A DNA stretch of 64,000 nt from Nocardiopsis algeriensis. Its GTDB lineage: Bacteria; Actinomycetota; Actinomycetes; Streptosporangiales; Streptosporangiaceae. The notes under the pieces were generated by a model that saw nothing but the letters and a program-made list of their open reading frames with translations, made no database searches and was not told the DNA's origin. Position 1 is the first letter of the stretch; each line of letters opens with the position of its first letter. Below are positions 24,551 through 32,829 of the stretch, piece after piece. Location of the stretch: contig NZ_JACHJO010000007.1 in assembly GCF_014203695.1 (NCBI RefSeq), positions 1 to 64,000 on the forward strand, read 5' to 3'. A program made the translations under genes and the position numbers.

Positions 24551-26188
24551 ATGCGCACGTACCCCACGAAGTGGGTCGCGCTGCTCGGGGCCTCCGCACT
24601 CGCCGCCACGGGTGCCGTCTGCCTGGCCGGAACGTCCTCCGCCGACGACGGGGGGAAGCAGGCACCGGCCTGGCCCGTGATCCGGCAGGCGCAGTCCTCG
24701 TACAGCGTCGACGGGTTCACGATCGGCTACCTGCCCGCCGAGCTGGAGCGGTACGGCATCAACGCCACCAGCGTCAGCAACAGACGGGGCACGTACTCGC
24801 AGATCTCCTGGGTGCGGGGCCCCGACCAGATGTACGGCAGGGTCGCCGTGATCCGGTCGGAGCACCTGAAGGAGCTCCGCGACCTGTACGAGGACCACTA
24901 CTCCCACCTCGAGGAGGGGGAGCTGGAGCTGCTGGACACCGGGAAGGACGGGAAGGCCTTCGGGGAGGGCGCCTACCTCGCGGAGGAGACGGGCGACCTC
25001 TTCTGGCTGGAGGAGCCGGGGGTGGCCGTCACCGCCCACCTCCAGCCCGACCGCTGGGACCGGGGGGAGCTGGTCCGCGTGGCGGAGTCGGTGGCACCGG
25101 CCGGAGAGGGGCAGGAGTCCCCCGAGGCGTCGGAGGGGCCCGAAAGCGGTGAGGCGGCGGAGGTCCCCGAGGACTCCGGTGTCCCGCAGGAGGCCTCCGC
25201 ATCCCCGGAGGGGGAGCCTTCCGAGGACACGGGGAAGCCCGCCGGGGACGAGGTCGCGGCGCCGGAAGGCGGACAGGCCGGGCCCGCCGCCGAGAAACCT
25301 GCCACCGAGAAACCTGCCGCAGACGAACCTGCCGCCGAGAAACCTGCCGCAGACGAACCTGCCGCCGAGCAGAAGCCCGTCGAGGGAAGGCCCGTCGGAA
25401 CCGGGCCGGACCCGGACGCGCCCGCGGAGGACACGCCCGCCACCGGACAGGACGGGCCCACCGGAGACACGTCTCCGGTCGAGGAGTCACCCGAGGAGAA
25501 CCAGCCCGCTGCCGGGGAGCAGGCCACCGAGGACGGGCCCAGCGACGGCGGATCCGGTCAGGACGCACCCGCGGCCGGGGAGCCGACCGCCGAGCGGAAG
25601 CCCACCGACGAGCCGACCGGAACCGGGTCCGGCCCGGACGCGCCCGCGGAGGACGCGCCCGCCACCGGGCAGGAGCCCGCGGAGGACACGCCCGCCGAGG
25701 GCGGGCCCTCCGGTTCCGGCCCGGACGGCTACGCCCCCGGCAAGGACTCGGACGACGTCCTCTCCCGCGAGGTCGAGCAGTGCCTCGTCGGACGGTTCGT
25801 GGACACCGGCACCGGACGGAGCAGCCTCGGCGACGCCGAGCTGGGCGAGGACGCCGCGGCCCTCCTCGAGAAGGTCCTGGCGGGGAAGGAACCCGACGGG
25901 GACGAGCGCGAACTCCTGCTCGCCATCGCCTGGCACCACGGCGAGGAGGCCGCCACGGAGGCGGCCCTGGACGACTGCGCCGCCGAGCACGGCATCGACC
26001 GTGCCCGGTTGGAGGCGGAGGTCGCCGACGAGATCTCCGACGAGCTCGCCGATCTGGCGGCAGGCTCAGCCGAGCCCTCCGAGGGCACGGACACCGACGG
26101 CGCCGACGGCGACCTCGACGCCGTCACCGCCGAGGAGTGGGAGGAGCTCTGGCTCTCCCTGCCCTGGAGCTACACCGTCACCCCCTGA
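24551..26188 (+). CDS. secreted protein with long Pro/Glu/Ala-rich repeat region
   Basis: The 545-residue protein starts with a Sec signal peptide (WVALLGASALAATGAVCLAG, cleavage after SSA). A folded domain of about 150 residues follows, related to nothing I recognise (VDGFTIGYLPAELERYGINA). About 230 residues of low-complexity acidic, proline-rich sequence come next, with KPAADEPAAE repeats and two copies of a DAPAED-ATGQ segment. An acidic helical C-terminal domain ends the protein. No transmembrane anchor is visible, so it is probably exported. The repeats may vary between strains. Function unknown. Confidence 0.75.
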   Translation: MRTYPTKWVALLGASALAATGAVCLAGTSSADDGGKQAPAWPVIRQAQSSYSVDGFTIGYLPAELERYGINATSVSNRRGTYSQISWVRGPDQMYGRVAVIRSEHLKELRDLYEDHYSHLEEGELELLDTGKDGKAFGEGAYLAEETGDLFWLEEPGVAVTAHLQPDRWDRGELVRVAESVAPAGEGQESPEASEGPESGEAAEVPEDSGVPQEASASPEGEPSEDTGKPAGDEVAAPEGGQAGPAAEKPATEKPAADEPAAEKPAADEPAAEQKPVEGRPVGTGPDPDAPAEDTPATGQDGPTGDTSPVEESPEENQPAAGEQATEDGPSDGGSGQDAPAAGEPTAERKPTDEPTGTGSGPDAPAEDAPATGQEPAEDTPAEGGPSGSGPDGYAPGKDSDDVLSREVEQCLVGRFVDTGTGRSSLGDAELGEDAAALLEKVLAGKEPDGDERELLLAIAWHHGEEAATEAALDDCAAEHGIDRARLEAEVADEISDELADLAAGSAEPSEGTDTDGADGDLDAVTAEEWEELWLSLPWSYTVTP

Positions 26189-26216
26189 CCCGGTGGCGGT
26201 GCCGGACTGCCGCGGG

Positions 26217-26249
26217 CCCGGCCGGGGCGCGGAGAAAGCCCCGGCCGGG
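26217..26249 (+). terminator. 12-bp stem terminator
   Basis: CCCGGCCGGGGC pairs with 26238-26249 across a nine-base loop, 28 bp after the secreted-protein stop. Confidence 0.7.
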
Positions 26250-26267
26250 GGTGACCCCCGGGCAGTC

Positions 26268-26300
26268 GGGTCGGGAGGGGTCTTCGGCCTCTCCCGACCC
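26268..26300 (+). terminator. second stem-loop, tandem terminator
   Basis: GGGTCGGGAGGGGT pairs with 26287-26300, with one G-T pair, across CTTCG. Confidence 0.6.
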
Positions 26301-26498
26301 GGGAAGGACCCGGGGTCGGCGTACGCGCCGGCCCCGGCCCCGTGCCGCTCCCTCTCCGGGAGCTCTCCGCCCGGGGAGCCTCCTCCGGCTCCTTCCCCCG
26401 GTGTCCTGTAGCGTCGCCTGGCACGCCCCCACCAGGGGCGCCCTCCCTGGGCGGCCCACCGGCCGCCTCCCCCGCAGCACCGAGGAGGAACACCCCCG

Positions 26499-28295
26499 AT
26501 GCCCGGTTTCACCACCCGCCCCCAGCTCCGCGGCGACTTCGGCATGGTCGCCTCCACCCACTGGCTCGCCAGCGCCACCGGCATGTCCGTGCTCGAGCGC
26601 GGCGGCAACGCCTTCGACGCCGCCGTCGCCGCGGGCTTCACGCTCCAGGTCGTCGAACCGCACCTCAACGGCCCCGGCGGCGAGGTCCCCGTCATCTTCC
26701 AGGCCGCCGGGCACGCGCCCCGCGTCCTGTGCGGACAGGGTGTCTCCCCCGCGGCAGCGGTCCCCGAGGCCTTCGAGGGCATGGACCGCATCCCCGGCAG
26801 CGGTGTGCTCGCCGCCACCGTCCCCGGCTCCTTCGACGCCTGGATGCTGCTCCTGCGCGACCACGGGACCCTGGGCGTACGCGATGTCCTCGACCACGCC
26901 ATCGGCCTGGCCGAGCGCGGCTACCCGGTACTGCCGCAGATCGAGAGGGCGATCGCCGCCGTCGCCCCCGTCCTCACCCGGCACTGGGCCGGTTCGGCCG
27001 GCGTCTACCTGCCCGGTGGCGCGGTTCCGGCGGCCGGTTCCCGGCTGCGCAACCCCGCCCTGGCCGCCACCTACCGCCGGATCGTCTCCGAGGCCGAGGC
27101 CGCCGGCCCCGACCGCGAGGCGCAGATCGAGGCGGCCCGCCGCGCCTGGTCGCAGGGCTTCGTGGCCGAGGCCGTCGGCGCCTTCCTGGCCTCACCCGTC
27201 CCCGACGCCGCCGGAACGCCCCGGCAGGCGCTGCTCACCGCCCAGGACATGGCCGACTGGAGCGCCTCCTACGAGGACCCGGTCAGCGTCTCCCACGGTG
27301 ACCGGACCGTGCACAAGACCGGCCCGTGGGGCCAGGGCCCCGCCATGCTGCAGCAGCTGCACCTGGCCGAGGCCCTGGGCACGGGTGCCGACGTCCGGGA
27401 CGGGGTGAGTGCGGACTTCGTGCACCTGGTGACCGAGTCCGCCAAGCTCGCCTTCGCCGACCGGGAAGCCTGGTACGGCGACCCGGACTTCACCGACGTG
27501 CCCCTGGGCCGGCTCCTCTCCCCCGAGTACGCAGCGGAGCGCGCCGCCCTGGTCGACGCCTCCCGGGCGAGCACGCGGCAGCGCCCGGGCCGGATCGACG
27601 GCCGCACCCCCTTCGTCCCGCCCGTGTTCCTGGCCGGGGAGGCCCCCGCCGACCGCACCGTCGGCGAGCCCACCGCCGGCGACGTCGCCTCGAGGGCCTC
27701 GCTGCGGGGCGACACCTGCCACCTGGACGTCGTCGACGCCCGCGGCAACATGGTGTCGGCGACACCCAGCGGCGGCTGGCTGAGCAGCTCCCCCGTCATC
27801 CCCGATCTGGGCTTCCCGCTGGGCACCCGGGCACAGATGTTCTGGCTCGACCCGGCCTCCCCCAACCGGCTCCAGCCCCGCAAGCGCCCCCGCACCACCC
27901 TCTCCCCCACCCTGGTGACCCGCGGCGACGGCCAGGCGGTACTGGCGATGGGCACGCCGGGCGGCGACCAGCAGGACCAGTGGACGACCACGGCGCTGCT
28001 GCGCGTCCTCAACGGCGTCGACGACCTCCAGGAGGCGCTGGACATCCCCATGTTCCACACGAATGCCTTCCCGAGCTCGTTCCACCCGCGCGAGACGGTT
28101 CCGGGCGACCTCGTCGTCGAGTCCCGCGTGGACGGGGACGTCGTCGCGGAACTGGAGAGGCGCGGCCACCGCGTCCGGGTCGTCGCCCCGTGGTCGCTGG
28201 GCCGCCTGGCCGCGGTGGCCCGCGACCCCGACACCGGCGAACTGCGGGCGGCGGCCGACGCCCGGGGCGCCCAGGGGTACGCGGCGGGCCGGTGA
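26499..28295 (+). CDS. gamma-glutamyltransferase family protein
   Basis: The 598-residue Ntn hydrolase precursor has the family start MVASTHWLASATGMSVLERG, then GGNAFDAAVAAGFTLQVVEP and LNGPGGEVPVIF. The predicted autocleavage Thr lies near residue 405 in GDTCHLDVVDARGNMVSATP. The usual Thr-Thr-His is Thr-Cys-His here, so the nucleophile is kept and the second Thr is replaced. GTRAQMFWLD and RPRTTLSPTLV are typical of the cytoplasmic YwrD-like branch, and no signal peptide is present. It would cleave gamma-glutamyl amides; the physiological substrate is not evident. Confidence 0.87.
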   Translation: MPGFTTRPQLRGDFGMVASTHWLASATGMSVLERGGNAFDAAVAAGFTLQVVEPHLNGPGGEVPVIFQAAGHAPRVLCGQGVSPAAAVPEAFEGMDRIPGSGVLAATVPGSFDAWMLLLRDHGTLGVRDVLDHAIGLAERGYPVLPQIERAIAAVAPVLTRHWAGSAGVYLPGGAVPAAGSRLRNPALAATYRRIVSEAEAAGPDREAQIEAARRAWSQGFVAEAVGAFLASPVPDAAGTPRQALLTAQDMADWSASYEDPVSVSHGDRTVHKTGPWGQGPAMLQQLHLAEALGTGADVRDGVSADFVHLVTESAKLAFADREAWYGDPDFTDVPLGRLLSPEYAAERAALVDASRASTRQRPGRIDGRTPFVPPVFLAGEAPADRTVGEPTAGDVASRASLRGDTCHLDVVDARGNMVSATPSGGWLSSSPVIPDLGFPLGTRAQMFWLDPASPNRLQPRKRPRTTLSPTLVTRGDGQAVLAMGTPGGDQQDQWTTTALLRVLNGVDDLQEALDIPMFHTNAFPSSFHPRETVPGDLVVESRVDGDVVAELERRGHRVRVVAPWSLGRLAAVARDPDTGELRAAADARGAQGYAAGR

Positions 28296-28332
28296 GACGA
28301 ACGCGGACGAAAGGCGAGCGGAGTCAGCCGAG

Positions 28333-28413
28333 ATGTTCGATAAGCCGGAATTGGGACTACTTGCCTGCCTTGAATACACCTCTTGCCAAATCAACCTGTC
28401 GCTGCTTACCTAG
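28333..28413 (+). CDS. possible 26-residue small ORF
   Basis: The ATG at 28333 opens 26 codons ending in TAG, in the least GC-rich part of the spacer. The peptide begins MFDKPELGLLAC and has two cysteines. A GGAG lies about 12 bases upstream. Codon use is unlike neighbouring genes (CTA, CTT, TTG). I cannot tell a real peptide from chance. Confidence 0.2.
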   Translation: MFDKPELGLLACLEYTSCQINLSLLT

Positions 28414-28577
28414 TCCTTGTGCGGCGCCCCGGAACGGAAACGGCGGCCGCGCCGAGAACTCCATAGACCATCCGCAGGGTCGGCCGCTGTCTCCCCCTCC
28501 CTCAGCACCGCTCCTGCCTCCCTCCTGACCGATACCTGCCTTCCCCTCCCGGCCGGGTTCTTCGGACAAGGAGAAAT

Positions 28578-28644
28578 GGGCCGTGGTGTCACCGGGCGCG
28601 GTGGTACCACGGCCCGCTTCTTTCCCCTGTCCCCGGCGTCCGCG
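28578..28644 (+). promoter_or_regulatory. T-box-like antiterminator with competing hairpin
   Basis: CGCGG-TGGTACC-ACG (28597-28610) and CGT-CCGCG (28637-28644) can form helix A1 (CGCGG/CCGCG), the seven-base TGGTACC bulge and helix A2 (ACG/CGT), as in T-box antiterminators. The competing hairpin pairs GGGCCGTGGT (28578-28587) with ACCACGGCCC (28606-28615) and is followed by GCTTCTTTCCCC. I could not identify a Stem I with a specifier, and no plus-strand gene follows, so this is tentative. Confidence 0.35.
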
Positions 28645-28714
28645 ACCGCAGGCGTGCCGGTTCCGGACTTCCCCTGACCGCAGGTGTCCCCGGCCGGGCC
28701 CCGGTCCGCGATCC

Positions 28715-28761
28715 CTGTGCGTGAGGGCCCCGTCCGTATCGGACAAGGCCCTCACGCACAG
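28715..28761. terminator. 15-bp stem terminator, NlpC/P60 side
   Basis: CTGTGCGTGAGGGCC pairs perfectly with 28747-28761. An inner GTCC/GGAC stem is nested in the loop. It lies 22 bp past the NlpC/P60 stop. Confidence 0.8.
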
Positions 28762-28783
28762 GCCGCCGGGCGGCCGGGTCCGC

Positions 28784-29941
28784 TCACACGTGGACCCGCA
28801 CCGCACCCGCGTAGTTGGCGGTCCGCACCTGCGTGACACGCACGTCCAGGCCCGTGCGCGGTGCCTCCAGCATCATCCCGTCACCCAGGTAGATCGCCAC
28901 GTGCGAGATGTAGTCCGGCGCGGTGGGGTCCGAGCGCCAGAACAGCAGGTCGCCGCGCTCGATGTCCTCGTAGGCGATGCGGTCCCCCGCGTTCCACTGG
29001 TCGTGGGTGACGCGCGGAATGCTCACCCCCGCCTCGGCGAAGGCCCACTGGAGCAGCCCCGAGCAGTCGAAGCCGACCCCCGGCGTGGTACCGCCCCACA
29101 CGTACGGAACCCCGAGCTGCGACTCCGCGTTGGCGATGACCTCCTCGACCACGCTCGGCGGAACGGCCTCGCCCTCCGTCATCGGCTCCGGGGAGTCCGC
29201 CACCAGCTGCACCGAGACGTCCTCGCCGAGGGTCTCGGTCAGCGTCTCGTACAGCTCCCACAGATCCGTGCCGGGAGCCGAGACGACCAGCGCGTTGCCC
29301 TCGGGCATGCCGAGCCCGGCGGCGGTCTCCCGGGAGACCAGGGCGTCGATGCCGGCGATGCCGGACGTGGCGTGCGTCCACACCTCCAGCGGCACCTCGC
29401 CGCGGCCGCCCGCGACGGTCACCTCACCGCCGACCTCCAGGCCGCGCTCGGTGCCGACGTCGTTGGACAGGGCGATGCGCCCCTCGGCGACGCCTTGCCA
29501 GATGTCGTCGGCCTCGGCCGAGGGCTCGGGGGCGTAGTTGCGGAAGCTGGAGGGGTTGACGCCGAGCACGGAGGTGGGCTCGCCCTCGATCTCGACGCGC
29601 GCGGCGTCGACGGTCAGGACGTGCTCGACCCCGTCGATGCGGCGGACCTCTCCGGCCGCGTCACGGGGGATGGTGGTGGGGGCGACCACGAAGTACTCGA
29701 TGCTGCGCGCCTCGCGGAAGGGGGCCACGTAGGCGTCGCGGCGCAGGTCCTCGGGGTCGGCGACCTCCGGTGAGGGGGTCGCCTCCTGCTCGGGGTCCGC
29801 GCCGCTGGGGCTGCCGGAGACCTGTTCGCTGAGGGGGGGACGGTCCTCGACGACCGGCTCCGCCCAGGCGGGGGCTGCTCCGAGGGCGGTGAAGGCGACT
29901 GCGAGGGCCGCCGTGGTGCACGCACTTCTACGGCTCCGCAC
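28784..29941 (-). CDS. secreted NlpC/P60 peptidoglycan hydrolase
   Basis: The 385-residue protein has a Sec signal (ACTTAALAVAFTALGAAPAW, cleaved near AWA), an acidic linker and a middle domain of about 170 residues with no family I recognise. A C-terminal NlpC/P60 cysteine peptidase follows. Catalytic Cys lies in GVGFDCSGLLQWAFAEAG, and the His and polar residue follow in YISHVAIYLGDGMMLEAPR. It should cut peptide stems of peptidoglycan outside the cell. The middle domain may target it or act as a lid. The GTG start is supported by the signal peptide. Confidence 0.9.
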   Translation of the reverse strand: MRSRRSACTTAALAVAFTALGAAPAWAEPVVEDRPPLSEQVSGSPSGADPEQEATPSPEVADPEDLRRDAYVAPFREARSIEYFVVAPTTIPRDAAGEVRRIDGVEHVLTVDAARVEIEGEPTSVLGVNPSSFRNYAPEPSAEADDIWQGVAEGRIALSNDVGTERGLEVGGEVTVAGGRGEVPLEVWTHATSGIAGIDALVSRETAAGLGMPEGNALVVSAPGTDLWELYETLTETLGEDVSVQLVADSPEPMTEGEAVPPSVVEEVIANAESQLGVPYVWGGTTPGVGFDCSGLLQWAFAEAGVSIPRVTHDQWNAGDRIAYEDIERGDLLFWRSDPTAPDYISHVAIYLGDGMMLEAPRTGLDVRVTQVRTANYAGAVRVHV

Positions 29942-30101
29942 GGGGAGTTCTCACCCTTTCTCATGAGCCTGCCGGGGCATGGGGGACCCCTGCGGCGAGC
30001 GCCATGTCTGTATTGTCCGCGTCCAAGAATGGGCGCAGCCGGACGACTTTGCAAGGCACCCCGGCCGACCGATATCGGACGTCCACACAAATGCTCCGGG
30101 G

Positions 30102-31766
30102 CTACGCGGGGCCCTGCGCGGACGCGTAGTCCCGCGCCACCGCGACGGCCAGCGGAAACCGCACCGGGGTGTCCCCGAACAGGACCGTGCGGGTGTGCTC
30201 CTCCGCCTCGGCGACCGCCCGCACGACGCGGGCCGCATCCTCCCGGGGCACGTGCAGAACCACCTCGTCGTGGACGAAGAAGACGATGCCGGCGCCCTCG
30301 GGCAGGGGCGGCAGACGCCGGCGCAGCGAGGCCAGCAGCACGAGCGCCCACTCCGCGGCGGTGGCCTGGACGACGAAGTTGCGGGTGAACCTGCCGTGCG
30401 CCCGGCGGCGGCGCTCCCCGTCCGGGCCCGCGACCGCCGCGCCCCAGCCCTGCGGAACCGGAGAGGTGCGGCCCAGCCAGGAGCGGACGGTGCCGCCCTC
30501 CTCCCCCCGGCGCGCGGCCGCGTCCACGTACTCCAGGGCGCGGGGAAAGGAGCGGCGCATGGCGGCCAGCAGGGGTGCGGCCACACCTCCCGTCTGCCCG
30601 TACATGGCCGCGAGCATGCCGATCTTGGCGCGTTCGCGGTCGCCGCCGGTCCGCGCGGCCAGGCGCGCGTACAGGTCGTCCTCCGCCGCGGCGGCGGCCA
30701 GGGCCGCGTCACCGGAAACAGCGGCGAGCACCCGGGGTTCGAGCTGCCCGGCGTCGGCGCGCACCAGCACCCACCCGGGATCGGCCCGCACCGCGCCGCG
30801 CACCGCCTTGGGGATCTGCAGGGCGCCGCCTCCCCGGGTGGCCCACCGTCCCGAGACCACCCCGCCCACCACGTAGTCGGGATGGAAGCGGCCCAGACGC
30901 AGCCCGCCGGGGCCCTCGCGCTCCTCGACCCACGTGTCCAGCCACGCCCAGCCGTTGGCCGAGTGCAGCCGGGCGAGCTCCTTGTAGCGCAGCAGGAGGG
31001 GGACCACGGGGTGGTCGACCCGCTCCAGGACCCACGCCCGCGTGGACTCCACGGGATGGCCGATCCACGCCATCGCCCTGAGCACCTGCGCCGGGGAGTC
31101 GGGGTTGACCTCGCGGCCCACGGCCTCGCCGATCCGGGCGGCGAGCTCGGCCAGGACGGGCGGCCGCTGCCCCGCCGGAGGCCGGGGCCCGAGCACCTCG
31201 GTGAGGATCCGGTCGTGGACGTCCGGCCGCCAGGGAAGGCCGTCGTGACCCATCTCGGCGGCCGCCAGGGCGCCGGCGGACTCCACCGCGGCCAGCAGGC
31301 GCATGCCGGCGGGCAGCGCGGCCAGGCGGCGCTCCTGGTCGGCGTGCACCTCGGCGAGGGCGGCCAGCCGGTCGGTGCCCGGGGGCAGGGTGGAGCGGTC
31401 GGCCTCGAACAGCGCGGGCTGGGCGAGGACGCCCTTCCCCAGCGGATGCACCGGGTCCTCGGGGACGGGGAGGCCGTGCAGCCGGGCCCAGGCCGCCCCC
31501 AGGGAGGAGGGCTCGCCGTGGCGCCCCTCCCGGCCCAGGAGCAGCGCCTCGGTCAGCGCGGTGTCGTGGCAGCGCCCCAGGCGCACCCCGGCGCGCAGGA
31601 ACGCGGGGTAGACGTCCTCGGTGGCGCCCCACACCCAGCGCGGCCCGTCGCGCTCGGCCTCCCCCACCGCCCGGGCGAGGTCGTCCACGCGCCGTACGGG
31701 GCCGGGCCCGTCGAACTCCTGCATCCAGCCGCCGCCCTCGCCGTCGGCGACCACCCCGATCCGCAT
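30102..31766 (-). CDS. family A DNA polymerase-like (bifunctional exonuclease/polymerase type)
   Basis: This 554-residue PolA-related protein is the shorter type common in actinobacteria, without a 5' nuclease domain. Motif A is VLVRADAGQLEPRVLAAVSG. Motif B is RAKIGMLAAMYGQTGG, where the usual Arg-x3-Lys and Tyr-Gly pattern is present. Motif C is FFVHDEVVLHVP with the catalytic Asp-Glu. The N-terminal 180 residues correspond to the degenerate 3'-5' exonuclease region, but DED-type exonuclease residues are not obvious. Probably a repair polymerase. No coupled neighbour. Confidence 0.83.
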   Translation of the reverse strand: MRIGVVADGEGGGWMQEFDGPGPVRRVDDLARAVGEAERDGPRWVWGATEDVYPAFLRAGVRLGRCHDTALTEALLLGREGRHGEPSSLGAAWARLHGLPVPEDPVHPLGKGVLAQPALFEADRSTLPPGTDRLAALAEVHADQERRLAALPAGMRLLAAVESAGALAAAEMGHDGLPWRPDVHDRILTEVLGPRPPAGQRPPVLAELAARIGEAVGREVNPDSPAQVLRAMAWIGHPVESTRAWVLERVDHPVVPLLLRYKELARLHSANGWAWLDTWVEEREGPGGLRLGRFHPDYVVGGVVSGRWATRGGGALQIPKAVRGAVRADPGWVLVRADAGQLEPRVLAAVSGDAALAAAAAEDDLYARLAARTGGDRERAKIGMLAAMYGQTGGVAAPLLAAMRRSFPRALEYVDAAARRGEEGGTVRSWLGRTSPVPQGWGAAVAGPDGERRRRAHGRFTRNFVVQATAAEWALVLLASLRRRLPPLPEGAGIVFFVHDEVVLHVPREDAARVVRAVAEAEEHTRTVLFGDTPVRFPLAVAVARDYASAQGPA

Positions 31767-31879
31767 CCCCCCATTCTTTCCGCCGCCTACGACAGAACCG
31801 GGGAGGAACGGGACGAAGCACCACCGTGTTCCCGCCCCCGCGGACCGCCGGCACCGGCCGGGGCGCCCCGGGGCGCCGG

Positions 31880-32797
31880 TCAGCCTTCCCGGACCACGTT
31901 GGCCAGGGGCTCACCCGCGGCCCAGCGGGCGAGCTGGGCGTCGACGAACGCGCGGGCGCGCGGGTGGAACGCGGCGGACCCGCCCCCCACGTGCGGGGTG
32001 ATGTACACGCCGGGGGCGTCCCACAGGGGATGGCCCGGCGGCAGGGGTTCGGGATCGGTGACGTCCAGGGCCGCGCGCACCCGCCCCTTCTGCGCCAGAA
32101 GGGCGTCGGTGTCCAGGAGGGCGCCCCGTCCGACGTTGACCACGAGCGCGTCGTCGCGCAGCAGCGCGAACCGGGACGCACCGAACAGCCCGCGCGTGCT
32201 CTCCGTCAGCGGCGTGACGAGAACGACGACGTCGGCGCCGGGCAGCAGGCCGTCCAGTTCGGCCACACCGTGCACGCCCTCGTCCGGGCGGGGCCGGCTC
32301 GCCACCCGCACGACCTCGGTCTCGAAGGGCAGCAACCGGGCCTCGATCGCGCGGCCGATGCTGCCGTAGCCGACGATCACCACCCGCTGGTCGGCCAGGG
32401 AGCGCTGCGGCACCGCCGCCCACCTGTGCTCGCGCTGGTCCAGGGCCCACCGCGGCAGGTCGCGCTGGGCGGCCAGGATCAGGCCGAGCGCGTGCTCGGC
32501 GGTGCTGGCGTCGTGCAGCCCGCGCCCGTTGCACAGGGTGACGCCGTCGGGCAGGTACGGCAGGACGTGCTCGTACCCGGCCGACACCAGCTGGAGGACC
32601 CGCAGATCGGGCATCCGGGGAATGATCTCCAGGTGCTCGTCGGAGACAGCCGCCATGGACGGCATGTAGGGCAGCTGGTAGAACCCGATCCCCGCCAGGT
32701 CGCGCGGCGCGGACCCTCCGGCGTAGAGGTCGGCCTCGACGCCCTCCGGCGCGTTGCGCCGGTTCTGCTCCCACTGCACGAGTGCCCGACCGCCCAA
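31880..32797 (-). CDS. D-isomer-specific 2-hydroxyacid dehydrogenase
   Basis: The 305-residue NAD(P)-dependent enzyme has LQLVSAGYEHVLPYLPDGV and the nucleotide-binding VVIVGYGSIGRAIEARLL. Catalytic-region motifs are VNVGRGALLDTDALL, ALDVTDPEPLPPGHPLW and the catalytic His in YITPHVGGGS. The Glu/His pair fits a phosphoglycerate-dehydrogenase-like reductase; the substrate is unassigned. The start codon is TTG, preceded by GGAGGAGG. The RNA methyltransferase gene ends 32 bp upstream on the same strand, so the two may be cotranscribed. Confidence 0.88.
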   Translation of the reverse strand: MGGRALVQWEQNRRNAPEGVEADLYAGGSAPRDLAGIGFYQLPYMPSMAAVSDEHLEIIPRMPDLRVLQLVSAGYEHVLPYLPDGVTLCNGRGLHDASTAEHALGLILAAQRDLPRWALDQREHRWAAVPQRSLADQRVVIVGYGSIGRAIEARLLPFETEVVRVASRPRPDEGVHGVAELDGLLPGADVVVLVTPLTESTRGLFGASRFALLRDDALVVNVGRGALLDTDALLAQKGRVRAALDVTDPEPLPPGHPLWDAPGVYITPHVGGGSAAFHPRARAFVDAQLARWAAGEPLANVVREG

Positions 32798-32829
32798 TGC
32801 CCCTCCTCCGTCGCGCGTCGGGCGCCACC

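Larger units (their letters stand above)
26189..26498. other. intergenic region with two strong hairpins
   Basis: Two GC-rich stem-loops (26217-26249 and 26268-26300) fill most of this spacer between co-directional genes. The rest should hold the gamma-glutamyltransferase promoter. Confidence 0.6.
28296..28783. other. convergent intergenic region with T-box-like element and terminator
   Basis: This 488-bp spacer between the gamma-glutamyltransferase (+) and NlpC/P60 (-) genes includes an unusually AT-rich patch (about 28330-28415). That patch holds a possible 26-codon ORF, and a T-box-like antiterminator motif and two stem-loops follow. Confidence 0.5.

Noticed and set aside
28578..28615. 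T-box read on the minus strand to control the NlpC/P60 gene
   Set aside because: The element lies downstream of that gene's stop, and the motif fits the consensus better on the plus strand.
29979..32369. 796-codon plus-strand ORF
   Set aside because: Antisense to the polymerase and dehydrogenase genes, which carry intact catalytic motifs; no motif on this strand.
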